Made by a program: the position numbers and the translations under genes
Assembly (NCBI RefSeq): GCF_039533685.1
Contig: NZ_BAAATZ010000005.1
Location: forward strand, 1-64,000
Direction: 5' to 3'
Length of the DNA stretch: 64,000 bases
DNA from: Actinocorallia aurantiaca
GTDB taxonomy: Bacteria > Actinomycetota > Actinomycetes > Streptosporangiales > Streptosporangiaceae
Shown here: piece by piece, positions 8,427-15,437 of the stretch
How positions within the stretch are numbered: position 1 is the first letter of the stretch
How the letters are laid out: every line of letters starts with the position of its first letter
The notes under the pieces: model-generated
Told to the model about the DNA's origin: nothing
Databases searched by the model: none
Seen by the model: only the letters and a program-made list of their open reading frames with translations

Positions 8427-8605
8427 GGCCACCCGTCATCAGGCCTTGCTGGCCCCTCGAAGAAGGTGAAGATCTTCTCTCTGCTGGATCACGACCTGCG
8501 CAAGAACCACGAATCAGCACTCTGACCTGCAGGAAGAGATTTTCTCACCTGTAGCCGTCTTCCAGCGTCTTTTAGGCCTCACGGAAAACCGACGGAACAG
8601 GATGC
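8427..8605 (+). repeat. Dispersed repeat family 1, copy C
   Basis: Closest to copy A over its whole length. One forward frame reads PSKKVKIFSLLDHDLRK and stops at the same aligned TGA as copy A. It ends about 90 bases before the next atypical gene. Confidence 0.65.
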
Positions 8606-8692
8606 GCCCCAGAGGATCGAAGGTGGAACCGTTTCAAGATCAACTTGGTCTCAACAACGGAGTGATTCCCCGGGTAGCGCGAGAGGCATCCA

Positions 8693-9217
8693 TTGAGTGC
8701 TGAATCGATCACAGCGGTCTGCGCGACCGTGATTGCCGTGCTCTCCCTAGTGATCTCGCTGCAAGAATCACGCGCAGTGAGGCAACACAATAGACAGTCA
8801 ATCAGACCCGCCCTGCAACTATCACATATTCGACGCCGAGGTGGCGGGACCGGCATCGGGCTTGCCAATTGTGGCATCGGCCCTGCGGTCATTACTCAAA
8901 CCATACTGAAGTTGGATGGCGTTCTTCTCGGAGCCTGGGATGAGTCGACAGTAAATACATTCCGCGAACAACTCCGGCCAGTACCCGGCGCAAGAACCTT
9001 CCTACCTGGCCACATCCTTGCGGCAGGCTACAACGAACTTATTCTGTATCTGGACAATTTCGATATTGAACAGAACATGGATTTCTGGATCCTGATCAGG
9101 CATCGACTCGACCTTGAGATTCATTACGAATCACTCTACGGAGGGGAAAAATTCGTAGCCATCCTTCCCAAGGGGCCAAACAGAGAACTTTCAACTGAGG
9201 CACTCGGGTCTCGATAA
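8693..9217 (+). CDS. Hypothetical single-TM protein, island gene
   Basis: Function unknown. The start chosen is TTG, giving MSAESITAVCATVIAVLSLVISLQESRAVRQHNRQSIRPALQLSH. That is an N-terminal transmembrane helix, a short basic linker with the HNRxSxRP motif, then a beta-rich soluble domain containing LANCGIGPAVITQ. Proteins of this layout (TM, HNRLSVRP, N-x-G-x-GPA) are widespread, uncharacterised and common in variable bacterial islands. Codon use is AT-richer than the core. The gene sits between family 1 copy C and family 2 copy 3, again like a repeat-bounded cassette. Confidence 0.75.
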   Translation: MSAESITAVCATVIAVLSLVISLQESRAVRQHNRQSIRPALQLSHIRRRGGGTGIGLANCGIGPAVITQTILKLDGVLLGAWDESTVNTFREQLRPVPGARTFLPGHILAAGYNELILYLDNFDIEQNMDFWILIRHRLDLEIHYESLYGGEKFVAILPKGPNRELSTEALGSR

Positions 9218-9272
9218 ATTCAAGTTTTCTACCGTATAGCGATCACCGAATACGACGCCCCGGTGCGCTCAT

Positions 9273-9378
9273 CTGCGCGAACGGCGAGACGTTGTGATGG
9301 AGGGATTCGCGCGGATGAGTGCTCCGGCCCGCGGGGGGCTGGAGTCCTCGAGGCCCCCGCTTCGAGCTCGACCAACCC
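9273..9378 (+). repeat. Dispersed repeat family 2, copy 3
   Basis: Aligns with copies 1 and 2 (gcgaacggcgagacgttgtg, agggattcgcgcggatgagt, gcttcgagctcgaccaaccc). No family 1 repeat follows this copy. Confidence 0.6.
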
Positions 9379-9417
9379 TTGTTCCCCGGCGCTAGCCGTC
9401 AGTCCTGCTCCTGAGCC

Positions 9418-9560
9418 CTTCCCGTCTGCCGTCATCCCACGCTCCGCGCAACCGGGCGGGCCCTGAGGGGCGAAGATGGAGCGCCCCATTGGACGAACGA
9501 CCTTCGCCCCTCAGGGCCCGTCTGGTAGTCCCCTGGGATGGGAAGACGGCAGACGGGAAG
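9418..9560. repeat. Large nested inverted repeat
   Basis: Two concentric perfect inverted repeats. The outer arms are 9418-9433 (cttcccgtctgccgtc) and 9545-9560, 16 bp. The inner arms are 9457-9475 (cgggccctgaggggcgaag) and 9502-9520, 19 bp, with a 26-base loop. The structure could extrude as a cruciform or form a long RNA hairpin. It is much larger than a terminator and no gene ends next to it. It could be a MITE-like remnant, a recombination site or part of a lost origin. Confidence 0.7.
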
Positions 9561-10096
9561 TGCGAAGCCCCAGCCACCCGCCCCGTGACCTGCTGCACGT
9601 CTTCGCCTCTCGCCCATCCCAGAGCCGGAATTCCCCGCCGGAGGCACTGCTCTCCCCCTGGAGCCGAAGGCCCAGTTCGTCGGACAGGTGTCAGCCTGCT
9701 TTCCGAACATCCAGGCTTTGACGATGCAGGAGGTCTTCTCCGCGGGCGCCTGGGGTAGTGTCGGCAAGGCTTTCTCTCTCCCGGTGAAGAGGGGAGCCTG
9801 AGCGTCAGGAGCGATTCTCCGTTCCGCGCCTTTGGCGCGGGCCGCAGCCGCCCCCGCCGTGGGCCCGAAGAGGCCAAGCGGCGGGGAGCGAGCGGCGGCA
9901 ACCCCCTAGCAGGGTTGGTCACGAACACGTGCACTCGAACGCGTCTGCCTCCCGTGTCCCTGCTCCCACCGAACTCCTGAGAGAAGCCCCCGGTCAGCAC
10001 CAGGTCCCTCCAGCTGCTCGATGACGTGAAGAAACTTGTAACACAGCCGGTCTTTGGCGTGAGTGTCCGGTTCTTCATCTCTGCTTGCAGCGTGGA

Positions 10097-10474
10097 TCAA
10101 GGCCAGACGAACTGGCCAGAGTGGGTGGGCCGACCGTATAGCAACGGGAGCCCGAAGACCAAGCCGCACAAGAGTGCAAATATCGCAATCAGTATCGCGT
10201 ATCTGTACAGCATGGTTCTGTCGGTCAAGTAGCCGACGATAATCAAGATCGCCGAACCGAGCAGGTACACCGCCGCCCAGATCACTATGGCAAGACCCAA
10301 TTTCGCAACGAAAAGCTGGACCATGCCGACGACGATGGGAGGCCCTCCGAGGAGGACGGTGAACACCAGGGTGACGTCGGCATCTTCCTTTTTGGGGTCT
10401 AGTTTCTGCACTACGAATATGAGCAACAGAACCAAGACACCTATACCGATTGCCGCGAACCCCGAGAAGTGCAC
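10097..10474 (-). CDS. Small polytopic membrane protein, island gene
   Basis: 125 residues, function unknown. Four hydrophobic helices fill nearly all of it: AAIGIGVLVLLLIFVV, VTLVFTVLLGGPPIVVGMVQLF, LAIVIWAAVYLLGSAILIIVGYL and YAILIAIFALLCGLVFGLPLL, with short charged loops (KLDPKKEDAD, DRT). The GTG start gives MHFSGF. Composition is AT-richer than core genes. The two strongly hydrophobic pairs could form a small channel-like or holin-like protein, but that is only a shape argument. Confidence 0.65.
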   Translation of the reverse strand: MHFSGFAAIGIGVLVLLLIFVVQKLDPKKEDADVTLVFTVLLGGPPIVVGMVQLFVAKLGLAIVIWAAVYLLGSAILIIVGYLTDRTMLYRYAILIAIFALLCGLVFGLPLLYGRPTHSGQFVWP

Positions 10475-10649
10475 GTGCGGATCATGCCAGACATTAGGAA
10501 GCTACAGGACTTACCAGCCTCAGGCGGTTACCGAACCGAAAGAGGCTCGGTCTTTAGGCAACCGGACACGCTAGACGTTCTCTGCAGGCAGGATCGGCAC
10601 CTTGTAGGCCAGGGTGTAGCGGTCGGCGGCGACGATAAGGAGTCAACGA

Positions 10650-10970
10650 GTGAAGAACGTTCCGGTGGACACGACGGACATGGAGTTCCGGCTGGCGGAT
10701 GACGTCCAGCCCAAGATGAAGAACCGCGAGACGGGCGAGATGAAGATCAACCGTCAGGGTGTGCCGGTGTACGAGGCGACGGTGATGGTGCGTCGGGCGG
10801 AGCTGATGACGGTGTCGTTCCCGTCGCCGCAGCTGCCGGACCTGCACGCGGGCATGGCGGTGGAGCTGGTGGACCTGGCCGGGTTCTGGTGGGACGCCAA
10901 CGGCCGTCAGGGCCTGTCGTTCTCGGTCACCCAGATCCGGCCCGTGACGGCCGACCAGTACGCCGCCTGA
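10650..10970 (+). CDS. Small conserved protein of integrative conjugative element type
   Basis: 106 residues beginning MKNVPVDTTDMEFRLADDVQPKMKNRETGEMKINRQGVPVYEATVMV; predicted beta-rich and OB-fold-like. GTG start with a good aaggag site seven bases upstream. I recognise the layout (MxxVPVDTSxMxF...P...d.ktg..k.D.nG.Pvyevxv) as a small protein encoded close to tra/rep genes in actinomycete integrative elements. Its biochemical role is not established and a single-strand DNA binding or accessory role is only a guess. Here its usual neighbours are gone; a recombinase fragment follows directly. Confidence 0.6.
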   Translation: MKNVPVDTTDMEFRLADDVQPKMKNRETGEMKINRQGVPVYEATVMVRRAELMTVSFPSPQLPDLHAGMAVELVDLAGFWWDANGRQGLSFSVTQIRPVTADQYAA

Positions 10971-10997
10971 TCAAAGGACTCCCGGGGAGCGGTTCCC

Positions 10998-11198
10998 GTG
11001 CCTGCCAGCTGCCGTTCCTTCGCCAGTGCGGTCCTGGTCGGCGGCGTCGACGTCCGGACTCTGGCCGAGTGCCTCGGCCACAGCGATCCCGGGTTCGCCC
11101 TGCGGACCTACACCCATCTCATGCCGTCCGGGTTCGAGCGCATGAGGAAGGCCGTCGACCATGCTCTCGGTGGAGAGACGGACGACGGCCTTGCCTGA
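10998..11198 (+). pseudogene. Tyrosine recombinase (integrase), C-terminal remnant
   Basis: Reads ...RSFASAVLVGGVDVRTLAECLGHSDPGFALRTYTHLMPSGFERMRKAVDHAL. This is the end of the catalytic domain of a phage/AICE-type tyrosine recombinase: the LGH histidine and the nucleophilic Tyr (RTYTHLMPS) are present. The N-terminal DNA-binding domain, the first catalytic Arg and the HxxR box are missing. The similarity starts abruptly near base 11013, just after the preceding small gene, so most of the element's middle has been deleted. Its 3' end lies 64 bases from the repeat at the glnA end, the normal position of an integrase next to its attachment site. Confidence 0.8.
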
Positions 11199-11216
11199 GC
11201 CTTGTGCCCCGTAAGT

Positions 11217-11264
11217 GCCCTGATCGGCTTTGGAGCCTTCTCCGCCGCCGGTCAGGGCGCTTTT
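11217..11264 (+). terminator. Hairpin terminator after the integrase remnant
   Basis: Arms gccctgatcgg (11217-11227) and ccggtcagggc (11248-11258), 11 bp with one T-G pair, followed by gctttt on the plus strand. It sits just outside the att repeat. Confidence 0.5.
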
Positions 11265-11281
11265 CGATCAGATGTCGAAGT
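11262..11281. repeat. Right 20-bp direct repeat (candidate attR, glnA 3' end)
   Basis: Exact copy of 5804-5823 in the same orientation. It includes the last four codons and stop of glnA, so integration here leaves a complete glnA coding sequence. Confidence 0.8.
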
Positions 11282-12692
11282 ACAGCTCGAACTCGTGGGG
11301 GTGGGGGCGCAGGCGGATGGGGTCGAGCTCGTGCTCGCGCTTGTAGGCGATCCAGGTCTCGATGAGGTCCTCGGTGAAGACACCGCCCTCCAGGAGGAAG
11401 GCGTGGTCCTCCTCGAGGGCCAGGAGCACGGCCTCGAGGGAACCGGGGACCTGCGGGATGTTGCGGGCCTCCTCGGGCGGGAGCTCGTAGAGGTCCTTGT
11501 CGACCGGCTCGATCGGCTCGATCTTGTTCTTGATGCCGTCGAGGCCGGCCATCAGCATCGCGGAGAAGGCCAGGTACGGGTTGCAGGACGGGTCCGGGAC
11601 GCGGAACTCGATGCGCTTGGCCTTGGGGTTGGTGCCCGTGATCGGGATGCGGATGCAGGCGCTGCGGTTGCGCTGGCTGTAGACCAGGTTCACCGGGGCC
11701 TCGTAGCCGGGGACCAGGCGGTGGTAGCTGTTGACCGTCGGGTTCGTGAAGGCCAGCAGGGCCGGGGCGTGCTTGAGCAGGCCGCCGATGTAGAAGCGGG
11801 CCATGTCCGACAGGCCGGCGTAGCCGACCTCGTCGTAGAACAGCGGGCTGCCGTCCTTCCACAGCGACTGGTGGCAGTGCATGCCCGAACCGTTGTCGCC
11901 GAAGATGGGCTTGGGCATGAACGTGACGGCCTTGCCGTGCTCGCGGGCCACGTTCTTCACGACGTACTTGTAGAGCATCAGCTGGTCGGCGGAGTTCAAC
12001 AGCGTCGAGAACCGGATGTCGATCTCGGACTGGCCGGCGGTGCCCACCTCGTGGTGCTGCATCTCGACCTCGATGCCCGCCGCCATCAGCTGCTTGGACA
12101 TCTCCGAACGCAGGTCGGTGTAGTGGTCCATCGGGGGGACCGGGAAGTAGCCGCCCTTGAAGGGGGGCTTGGCGCCCAGGTTGCCGCCCTCCTCCTTGCG
12201 CCCGGTGTTCCACGCGCCCTCGATCGAGTCGAGGAAGTAGAAGCCCTCGTTGGCCGAGGTCTTGAAGCGCACGTCGTCGAAGATGTAGAACTCCGCCTCC
12301 GGGCCGAAGAAGGCGGTGTCGGCGATGCCCGTGCCGATCAGGTAGTCCTGCGCCTTCTTGGCGATGTTGCGCGGGTCGCGGCTGTAGGGCTCGCCGGTCA
12401 GCGGGTCGTGGACGAAGAACGTGATGTTCAGCGTCTTGTGCTGGCGGAACGGGTCGACGACCGCGGTCGTCGGGTCCGGCAGCAGCAGCATGTCCGACTC
12501 GTGGATCTCCTGGAAGCCCCGGATCGAGGAGCCGTCGAACATCAGGCCGTCGCTGAAGACGTTCTCGCCGAAGTTCGAGGCGGGGAAGGTGAAGTGCTGG
12601 ACGGTGCCGGGCAGGTCGACGAACCGCACGTCGACGAACTCCACCCCCTCGTCGCGGATATAGGTCAGGACTTCCTCGGCGCTGTTGAACAT
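11268..12692 (-). CDS. glnA: Glutamine synthetase type I (adenylylation-regulated)
   Basis: ATP-dependent ligation of ammonia to glutamate. The 474-residue protein starts MFNSAEEVLTYIRDEG (gggagg site upstream) and has the GSI hallmarks MFDGSSIRGF, FFGPEAEFYIFD, KPIFGDNGSGMHCHQSLWK, NRSACIRIP and EFRVPDPSCNPY. The region KDLYELPPEE carries the tyrosine that GlnE adenylylates, so this is the GSI-beta form and the main biosynthetic enzyme. Its regulator glnE and the paralogue glnA2 lie 8-14 kb away. Its last codons form the right repeat of the island, so its native downstream terminator has been displaced to the left of the island. Confidence 0.97.
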   Translation of the reverse strand: MFNSAEEVLTYIRDEGVEFVDVRFVDLPGTVQHFTFPASNFGENVFSDGLMFDGSSIRGFQEIHESDMLLLPDPTTAVVDPFRQHKTLNITFFVHDPLTGEPYSRDPRNIAKKAQDYLIGTGIADTAFFGPEAEFYIFDDVRFKTSANEGFYFLDSIEGAWNTGRKEEGGNLGAKPPFKGGYFPVPPMDHYTDLRSEMSKQLMAAGIEVEMQHHEVGTAGQSEIDIRFSTLLNSADQLMLYKYVVKNVAREHGKAVTFMPKPIFGDNGSGMHCHQSLWKDGSPLFYDEVGYAGLSDMARFYIGGLLKHAPALLAFTNPTVNSYHRLVPGYEAPVNLVYSQRNRSACIRIPITGTNPKAKRIEFRVPDPSCNPYLAFSAMLMAGLDGIKNKIEPIEPVDKDLYELPPEEARNIPQVPGSLEAVLLALEEDHAFLLEGGVFTEDLIETWIAYKREHELDPIRLRPHPHEFELYFDI

Positions 12693-12707
12693 CCGGCCTC
12701 CCAGGGC

Positions 12708-12768
12708 GTTTCCCACTGTCACTGATCTTAGATCGCGGCCGTATCCCGCTTGTTTCCCATGTGTTGCG
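12708..12768 (-). promoter_or_regulatory. Candidate GlnR sites upstream of glnA
   Basis: Two gtttccc boxes (12708-12714 and 12752-12758, 44 bases apart), each followed after five or six bases by GTCAC or GTTGC. Read toward glnA this resembles the GTnAC-n6-GAAAC half-site pairs of actinobacterial GlnR operators. Match and spacing are imperfect, so this is a suggestion only. Confidence 0.3.
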
Positions 12769-12854
12769 AAGCGGTGACCGCGATCCAGCCTACGTCCTAC
12801 CCCGCAGGGCCACCGGGCGATCGCGCCCCGCGCCGCTGCCGGTAGTTTTGTGGG

Positions 12855-13331
12855 GTGAGCGGTAATGAGAACAGACCCCGCTGGACCGGGACGTGGCTGG
12901 GCGGAGCCCGCGCGGCCGGAGCCGAGCTGGGATACCCGGGGGAACAGCTCGGGCTGCCCAGAACCGGCCGCGGCTCGGTCGCCAGCTACGGGCGGCGGCT
13001 GGTCGCGCTGCTGATCGACTGGTTCCTGTGCATGCTGATCGCCGGAGGCATGGCCAACGCCTTCGACTGGACGGACCAGACCAAGAACCTGGCGACCCTG
13101 GTCGTCTTCGGGGTGCAGGCCTGGCTGCTGGTGGGTTTCACCGGCACCACGCTCGGCAAGCTCGCCGCCGGGCTGCACGTGGTCCGGCTCGACGGCCGGC
13201 CGGTCGGCCCGGTGTGGGCGCTGGCCCGGACGGTGCTGCTGCTCCTGGTGGTGCCCGCCCTGCTGTGGGATCGCGACCACCGCGGCCTGCACGACAGGGC
13301 CGCCGCGAGCATCGTCATCGAGAGCCGCTGA
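12855..13331 (+). CDS. RDD family membrane protein
   Basis: 158 residues. N-terminal cytosolic part of about 45 residues, then the RDD domain: YGRRLVALLIDWFLCMLIAGG, a second helix AWLLVGFTGTTLGKLAAGLHVVRLDG and a third LARTVLLLLVVPALLWDRDHRGLHDRAAASIV. The conserved R and D positions are seen in GRRLVALLIDW and DRDHRGLHD. The role is not established; RDD proteins are small integral membrane proteins of unknown or transport-related function. GTG start. Divergent from glnA and convergent with the DUF4191 gene, as found near glnA in other actinomycetes. Confidence 0.85.
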   Translation: MSGNENRPRWTGTWLGGARAAGAELGYPGEQLGLPRTGRGSVASYGRRLVALLIDWFLCMLIAGGMANAFDWTDQTKNLATLVVFGVQAWLLVGFTGTTLGKLAAGLHVVRLDGRPVGPVWALARTVLLLLVVPALLWDRDHRGLHDRAAASIVIESR

Positions 13332-13346
13332 GCTCCTCACCGTTCC

Positions 13347-13373
13347 GAGAAGACAGAGAAGCCAGAGAAGACA
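13347..13373 (+). repeat. Three tandem 9-bp units (gagaagaca-like)
   Basis: gagaagaca, gagaagcca, gagaagaca in tandem just before the terminator; probably no function. Confidence 0.6.
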
Positions 13374-13374
13374 C

Positions 13375-13404
13375 CGAAGCCCGCGGAGACCTCTCCGCGG
13401 GCTT
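13375..13404. terminator. Bidirectional hairpin terminator
   Basis: Perfect arms gaagcccgcggaga (13375-13388) and tctccgcgggcttc (13391-13404) between the convergent RDD and DUF4191 genes. Confidence 0.8.
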
Positions 13405-13434
13405 CGTCACGTCGTGCGGCCGTGCTCCCGGACG

Positions 13435-14115
13435 TCAGCGGGAGCGGGGCCGGGGGGCCTTGGGCATGCGCGCGTTGCGCGGCATCGGGCCGCCGGGCAT
13501 GGCGGGCTTGGAGGGAAGGGCGCGCATCCGGTCGTTCAGGTCGTTGACCTGGGCCTTGTTGAGGTTGCGCGGCAGCTTCATGATCTTGCCCTGCAGCTTG
13601 GAGAGCGGGATCTGGCCCTCCTCCTCGCCCACCTGGAAATCGTAGATCGGCACCGTGGCCGCGAGCCGGGAGATCTTCTTCTTCTCCGCGCCGAGCAGCG
13701 AGGCGACCCGGGAGGACGGCCCTTCGGAGACCAGGATCACGCCGGGCCTGCCGACCACGCGGTGCACCACGTCCATGTTGCGGTTGCCGCCCACCGCCGG
13801 GGTGACCACCCAGTTGCCCCGCATGGTGTCGAGCACCCCGTAGGCGGCGCCGATCTGGCCTTCCAGCAGCTTGTACTGGGTCCGCTGGGCCAGCTGCCCG
13901 AAGACCACCATGCCGACGACGATCGCCGCCAGGACGCCCAGCGGGATCATGAACCACAGGCTGCTGATGAAGAAGCCGAGGACCGTGAACAGCGCCAGGG
14001 TCCCCAGCGCCGAGGCGAAGACGATCGGGAGCGCCTTCGGGTTGGACTGGTGGACCAGCTTGGCCACCATACGAATCTGCCGGAAGCGCCCGGGCTTGTC
14101 CTCGTTCTCTGCCAT
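13435..14115 (-). CDS. DUF4191 membrane protein
   Basis: Actinobacterial conserved protein of unknown function, 226 residues from MAENEDKPGRFRQIRMVAKLVHQSNP. Two adjacent hydrophobic segments (LPIVFASALGTLALFTVLGFFI and FMIPLGVLAAIVVGMVVFG) are followed by a soluble domain (YGVLDTMRGNWVVTPAVGGNRNMDVVHRVVGRPGVILVSEG) and a Pro/Arg-rich tail. An alternative ATG three codons upstream (14124) is possible. It lies 10 bases downstream of lipA on the same strand and is probably co-transcribed with it, an association common in actinomycetes. Confidence 0.88.
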   Translation of the reverse strand: MAENEDKPGRFRQIRMVAKLVHQSNPKALPIVFASALGTLALFTVLGFFISSLWFMIPLGVLAAIVVGMVVFGQLAQRTQYKLLEGQIGAAYGVLDTMRGNWVVTPAVGGNRNMDVVHRVVGRPGVILVSEGPSSRVASLLGAEKKKISRLAATVPIYDFQVGEEEGQIPLSKLQGKIMKLPRNLNKAQVNDLNDRMRALPSKPAMPGGPMPRNARMPKAPRPRSR

Positions 14116-14125
14116 GTCACCCATT

Positions 14126-15058
14126 CTAGTGATCGGCGCGGGCCTCGACCGCCTGGCGGTACAACCTGCCCGCGCGGTAGCTGGAGCGCACCAGCGGACC
14201 GGACATGACGCCGGCAAAGCCGATCTCCCCGGCCTCCTCCTGGAGCTCGACGAACTCCTCGGGCTTCACCCAGCGCTCGACGGGGTGGTGCCGGGGCGTG
14301 GGCCGCAGGTACTGGGTGATGGTGATCAGTTCGCAACCGGCCTCGTGCAGGTCGGTCAGCGCCTGGGAGATCTCCTCGCGGGTCTCCCCCATGCCCAGGA
14401 TGAGGTTGGACTTGGTGACCAGCCCGGCCCGCCGGGCCTGCGTGATGACGTCCAGGGAGCGCTCGTAGCGGAACGCGGGGCGGATCCGCTTGAAGATCCG
14501 CGGCACCGTCTCCAGGTTGTGCGCGAACACCTCGGGGGCGGCCGAGAAGACCTCGCCGAGCAGCTCGGGCTGCCCGTTGAAGTCGGGGGCCAGCAGCTCG
14601 ACCCCGCAGCCGGGGACGTGGGCGTGGATCTGCCGGACGGTCTCGGCGTACAGCCAGGCGCCCTGGTCGGGCAGGTCGTCGCGGGCGACGCCGGTGACGG
14701 TGGCGTACTTCAGGCCCATGGCCGCGACGGACTCCGCCACCCGGACGGGCTCGCCGGTGTCGTACTCGGCGGGCTTGCCGGTGTCGATCTGGCAGAAGTC
14801 GCAGCGGCGGGTGCACTGGTCGCCGCCGATGAGGAAGGTGGCCTCGCGGTCCTCCCAGCACTCGAAGATGTTGGGGCAGCCGGCCTCCTGGCAGACGGTG
14901 TGCAGCCCCTCGTCCTTGACCAGCTCGGTGAGCTCCCGGTATTGGGGGCCCATCTTGAGCTTGGTCTTGATCCACGGCGGTTTGCGTTCGATGGGAACCT
15001 CTGCGTTGCGGACTTCCAACCGCAGCAGCTTCCGTCCCTCTGGGGCAACAGCACTCAC
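14126..15058 (-). CDS. lipA: Lipoyl synthase (radical SAM)
   Basis: Inserts two sulfurs into protein-bound octanoyl groups of E2 and GcvH proteins. The auxiliary cluster cysteines are in CQEAGCPNIFEC, the radical SAM motif is CTRRCDFCQ, and the C-terminal RSSYRAG serine motif is present. The GTG start giving MSAVAPEGRKLLRLEV matches the known N-terminus of Streptomyces LipA; a longer frame upstream has no homology. There is no Shine-Dalgarno. A TACCCT box ends six bases before the GTG, so the transcript is probably leaderless. lipB is 1 kb away on the same strand. Confidence 0.95.
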   Translation of the reverse strand: MSAVAPEGRKLLRLEVRNAEVPIERKPPWIKTKLKMGPQYRELTELVKDEGLHTVCQEAGCPNIFECWEDREATFLIGGDQCTRRCDFCQIDTGKPAEYDTGEPVRVAESVAAMGLKYATVTGVARDDLPDQGAWLYAETVRQIHAHVPGCGVELLAPDFNGQPELLGEVFSAAPEVFAHNLETVPRIFKRIRPAFRYERSLDVITQARRAGLVTKSNLILGMGETREEISQALTDLHEAGCELITITQYLRPTPRHHPVERWVKPEEFVELQEEAGEIGFAGVMSGPLVRSSYRAGRLYRQAVEARADH

Positions 15059-15113
15059 ATGGCTAGGGTACGTCTCGGATCGACGTTCTTCATCCGCAGC
15101 GGAGGCACCCCCC

Positions 15114-15437
15114 ATGATCGTCTCGACCATGAACGACCTGCCCGGATACCGGGTGACCGAGGTCCTCGGCGACGTCTTCGGGCTCACCGTCCTGGTTCGC
15201 AGCGGAGCCTCCAATATCGAGGCGGGCCTGAAGTCCTTCCTGGGCGGCGAGCCGAGGGGCATGGTCAAGGAGCTGCACGACTTCCGTCTGGAGGCGCGCA
15301 AGCGACTGATAAGGGCCGCCGAGAAGGCGGGGGCCGACGCCGTCCTCGCCGTCCGTTACGAGGCCAACGACCTGCGCGATCTGGGGACGGAGATCTGCGC
15401 CTACGGCACTGCCGTACGTGTCCAGAAGGTGGACTGA
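15114..15437 (+). CDS. YbjQ/UPF0145 family protein
   Basis: 107 residues starting MIVSTMNDLPGYRVTEVLGDVFGLTVLVRS, with ggagg upstream. The family core is clear: the EVLGDVFG block, ARKRLIRAAEKAGADAVLAVRYE and a C-terminal GTAVRVQ strand. YbjQ proteins form oligomeric beta barrels; some are annotated as heavy-metal binding, but function is not proven. The gene is divergent from lipA with 55 bases between starts. Confidence 0.88.
   Translation: MIVSTMNDLPGYRVTEVLGDVFGLTVLVRSGASNIEAGLKSFLGGEPRGMVKELHDFRLEARKRLIRAAEKAGADAVLAVRYEANDLRDLGTEICAYGTAVRVQKVD

Larger units (their letters stand above)
8140..8692. other. Intergenic island segment with two repeats
   Basis: No gene supported. Holds repeat family 2 copy 2 (8240-8345) and family 1 copy C (8427-8605), in the same order as the pair at 6891-7403, separating two atypical membrane genes. 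Confidence 0.6.
9218..10096. other. Gene-poor island segment with nested palindrome
   Basis: No supported gene in about 880 bases. Contains family 2 copy 3 (9273-9378) and a large nested inverted repeat (9418-9560). GC-rich sequence follows to 10096, with open frames in several registers on both strands but none with a convincing start. Confidence 0.55.
5824..11261. mobile_element. Degenerate integrated genomic island at the glnA 3' end
   Basis: About 5.4 kb bounded by exact 20-bp direct repeats. It holds four AT-richer or otherwise atypical small genes for membrane proteins, two families of imperfect repeats, a nested palindrome, a small protein resembling those of actinomycete integrative conjugative elements, and the C-terminal piece of a tyrosine recombinase beside the right repeat. 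No replication, transfer or excisionase gene is recognisable, so the element is probably no longer autonomous. Base composition and codon use in 7534-9217 differ from the surrounding core genes. Confidence 0.7.

Noticed and set aside
6000..9400. CRISPR array
   Set aside because: The repeats are 100-180 bases long, imperfect and separated by genes; no short direct repeats with uniform spacers and no cas genes.
9457..9520. Ordinary terminator
   Set aside because: Arms are nested in a second palindrome, there is no T-run and no gene ends here.
9392..10078. 228-residue minus-strand frame in the island
   Set aside because: It runs through the nested palindrome and low-complexity GC-rich sequence without a ribosome site or family motif.
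11199..11267. tRNA fragment as the island attachment site
   Set aside because: No cloverleaf or GTTCGA T-arm sequence was found; the duplicated sequence is the glnA 3' end.
11268..13340. Extended 690-residue reading of glnA
   Set aside because: The 217 residues before MFNSAEEV have no glutamine synthetase homology and overlap the RDD gene; the ATG at 12692 has a good ribosome site.
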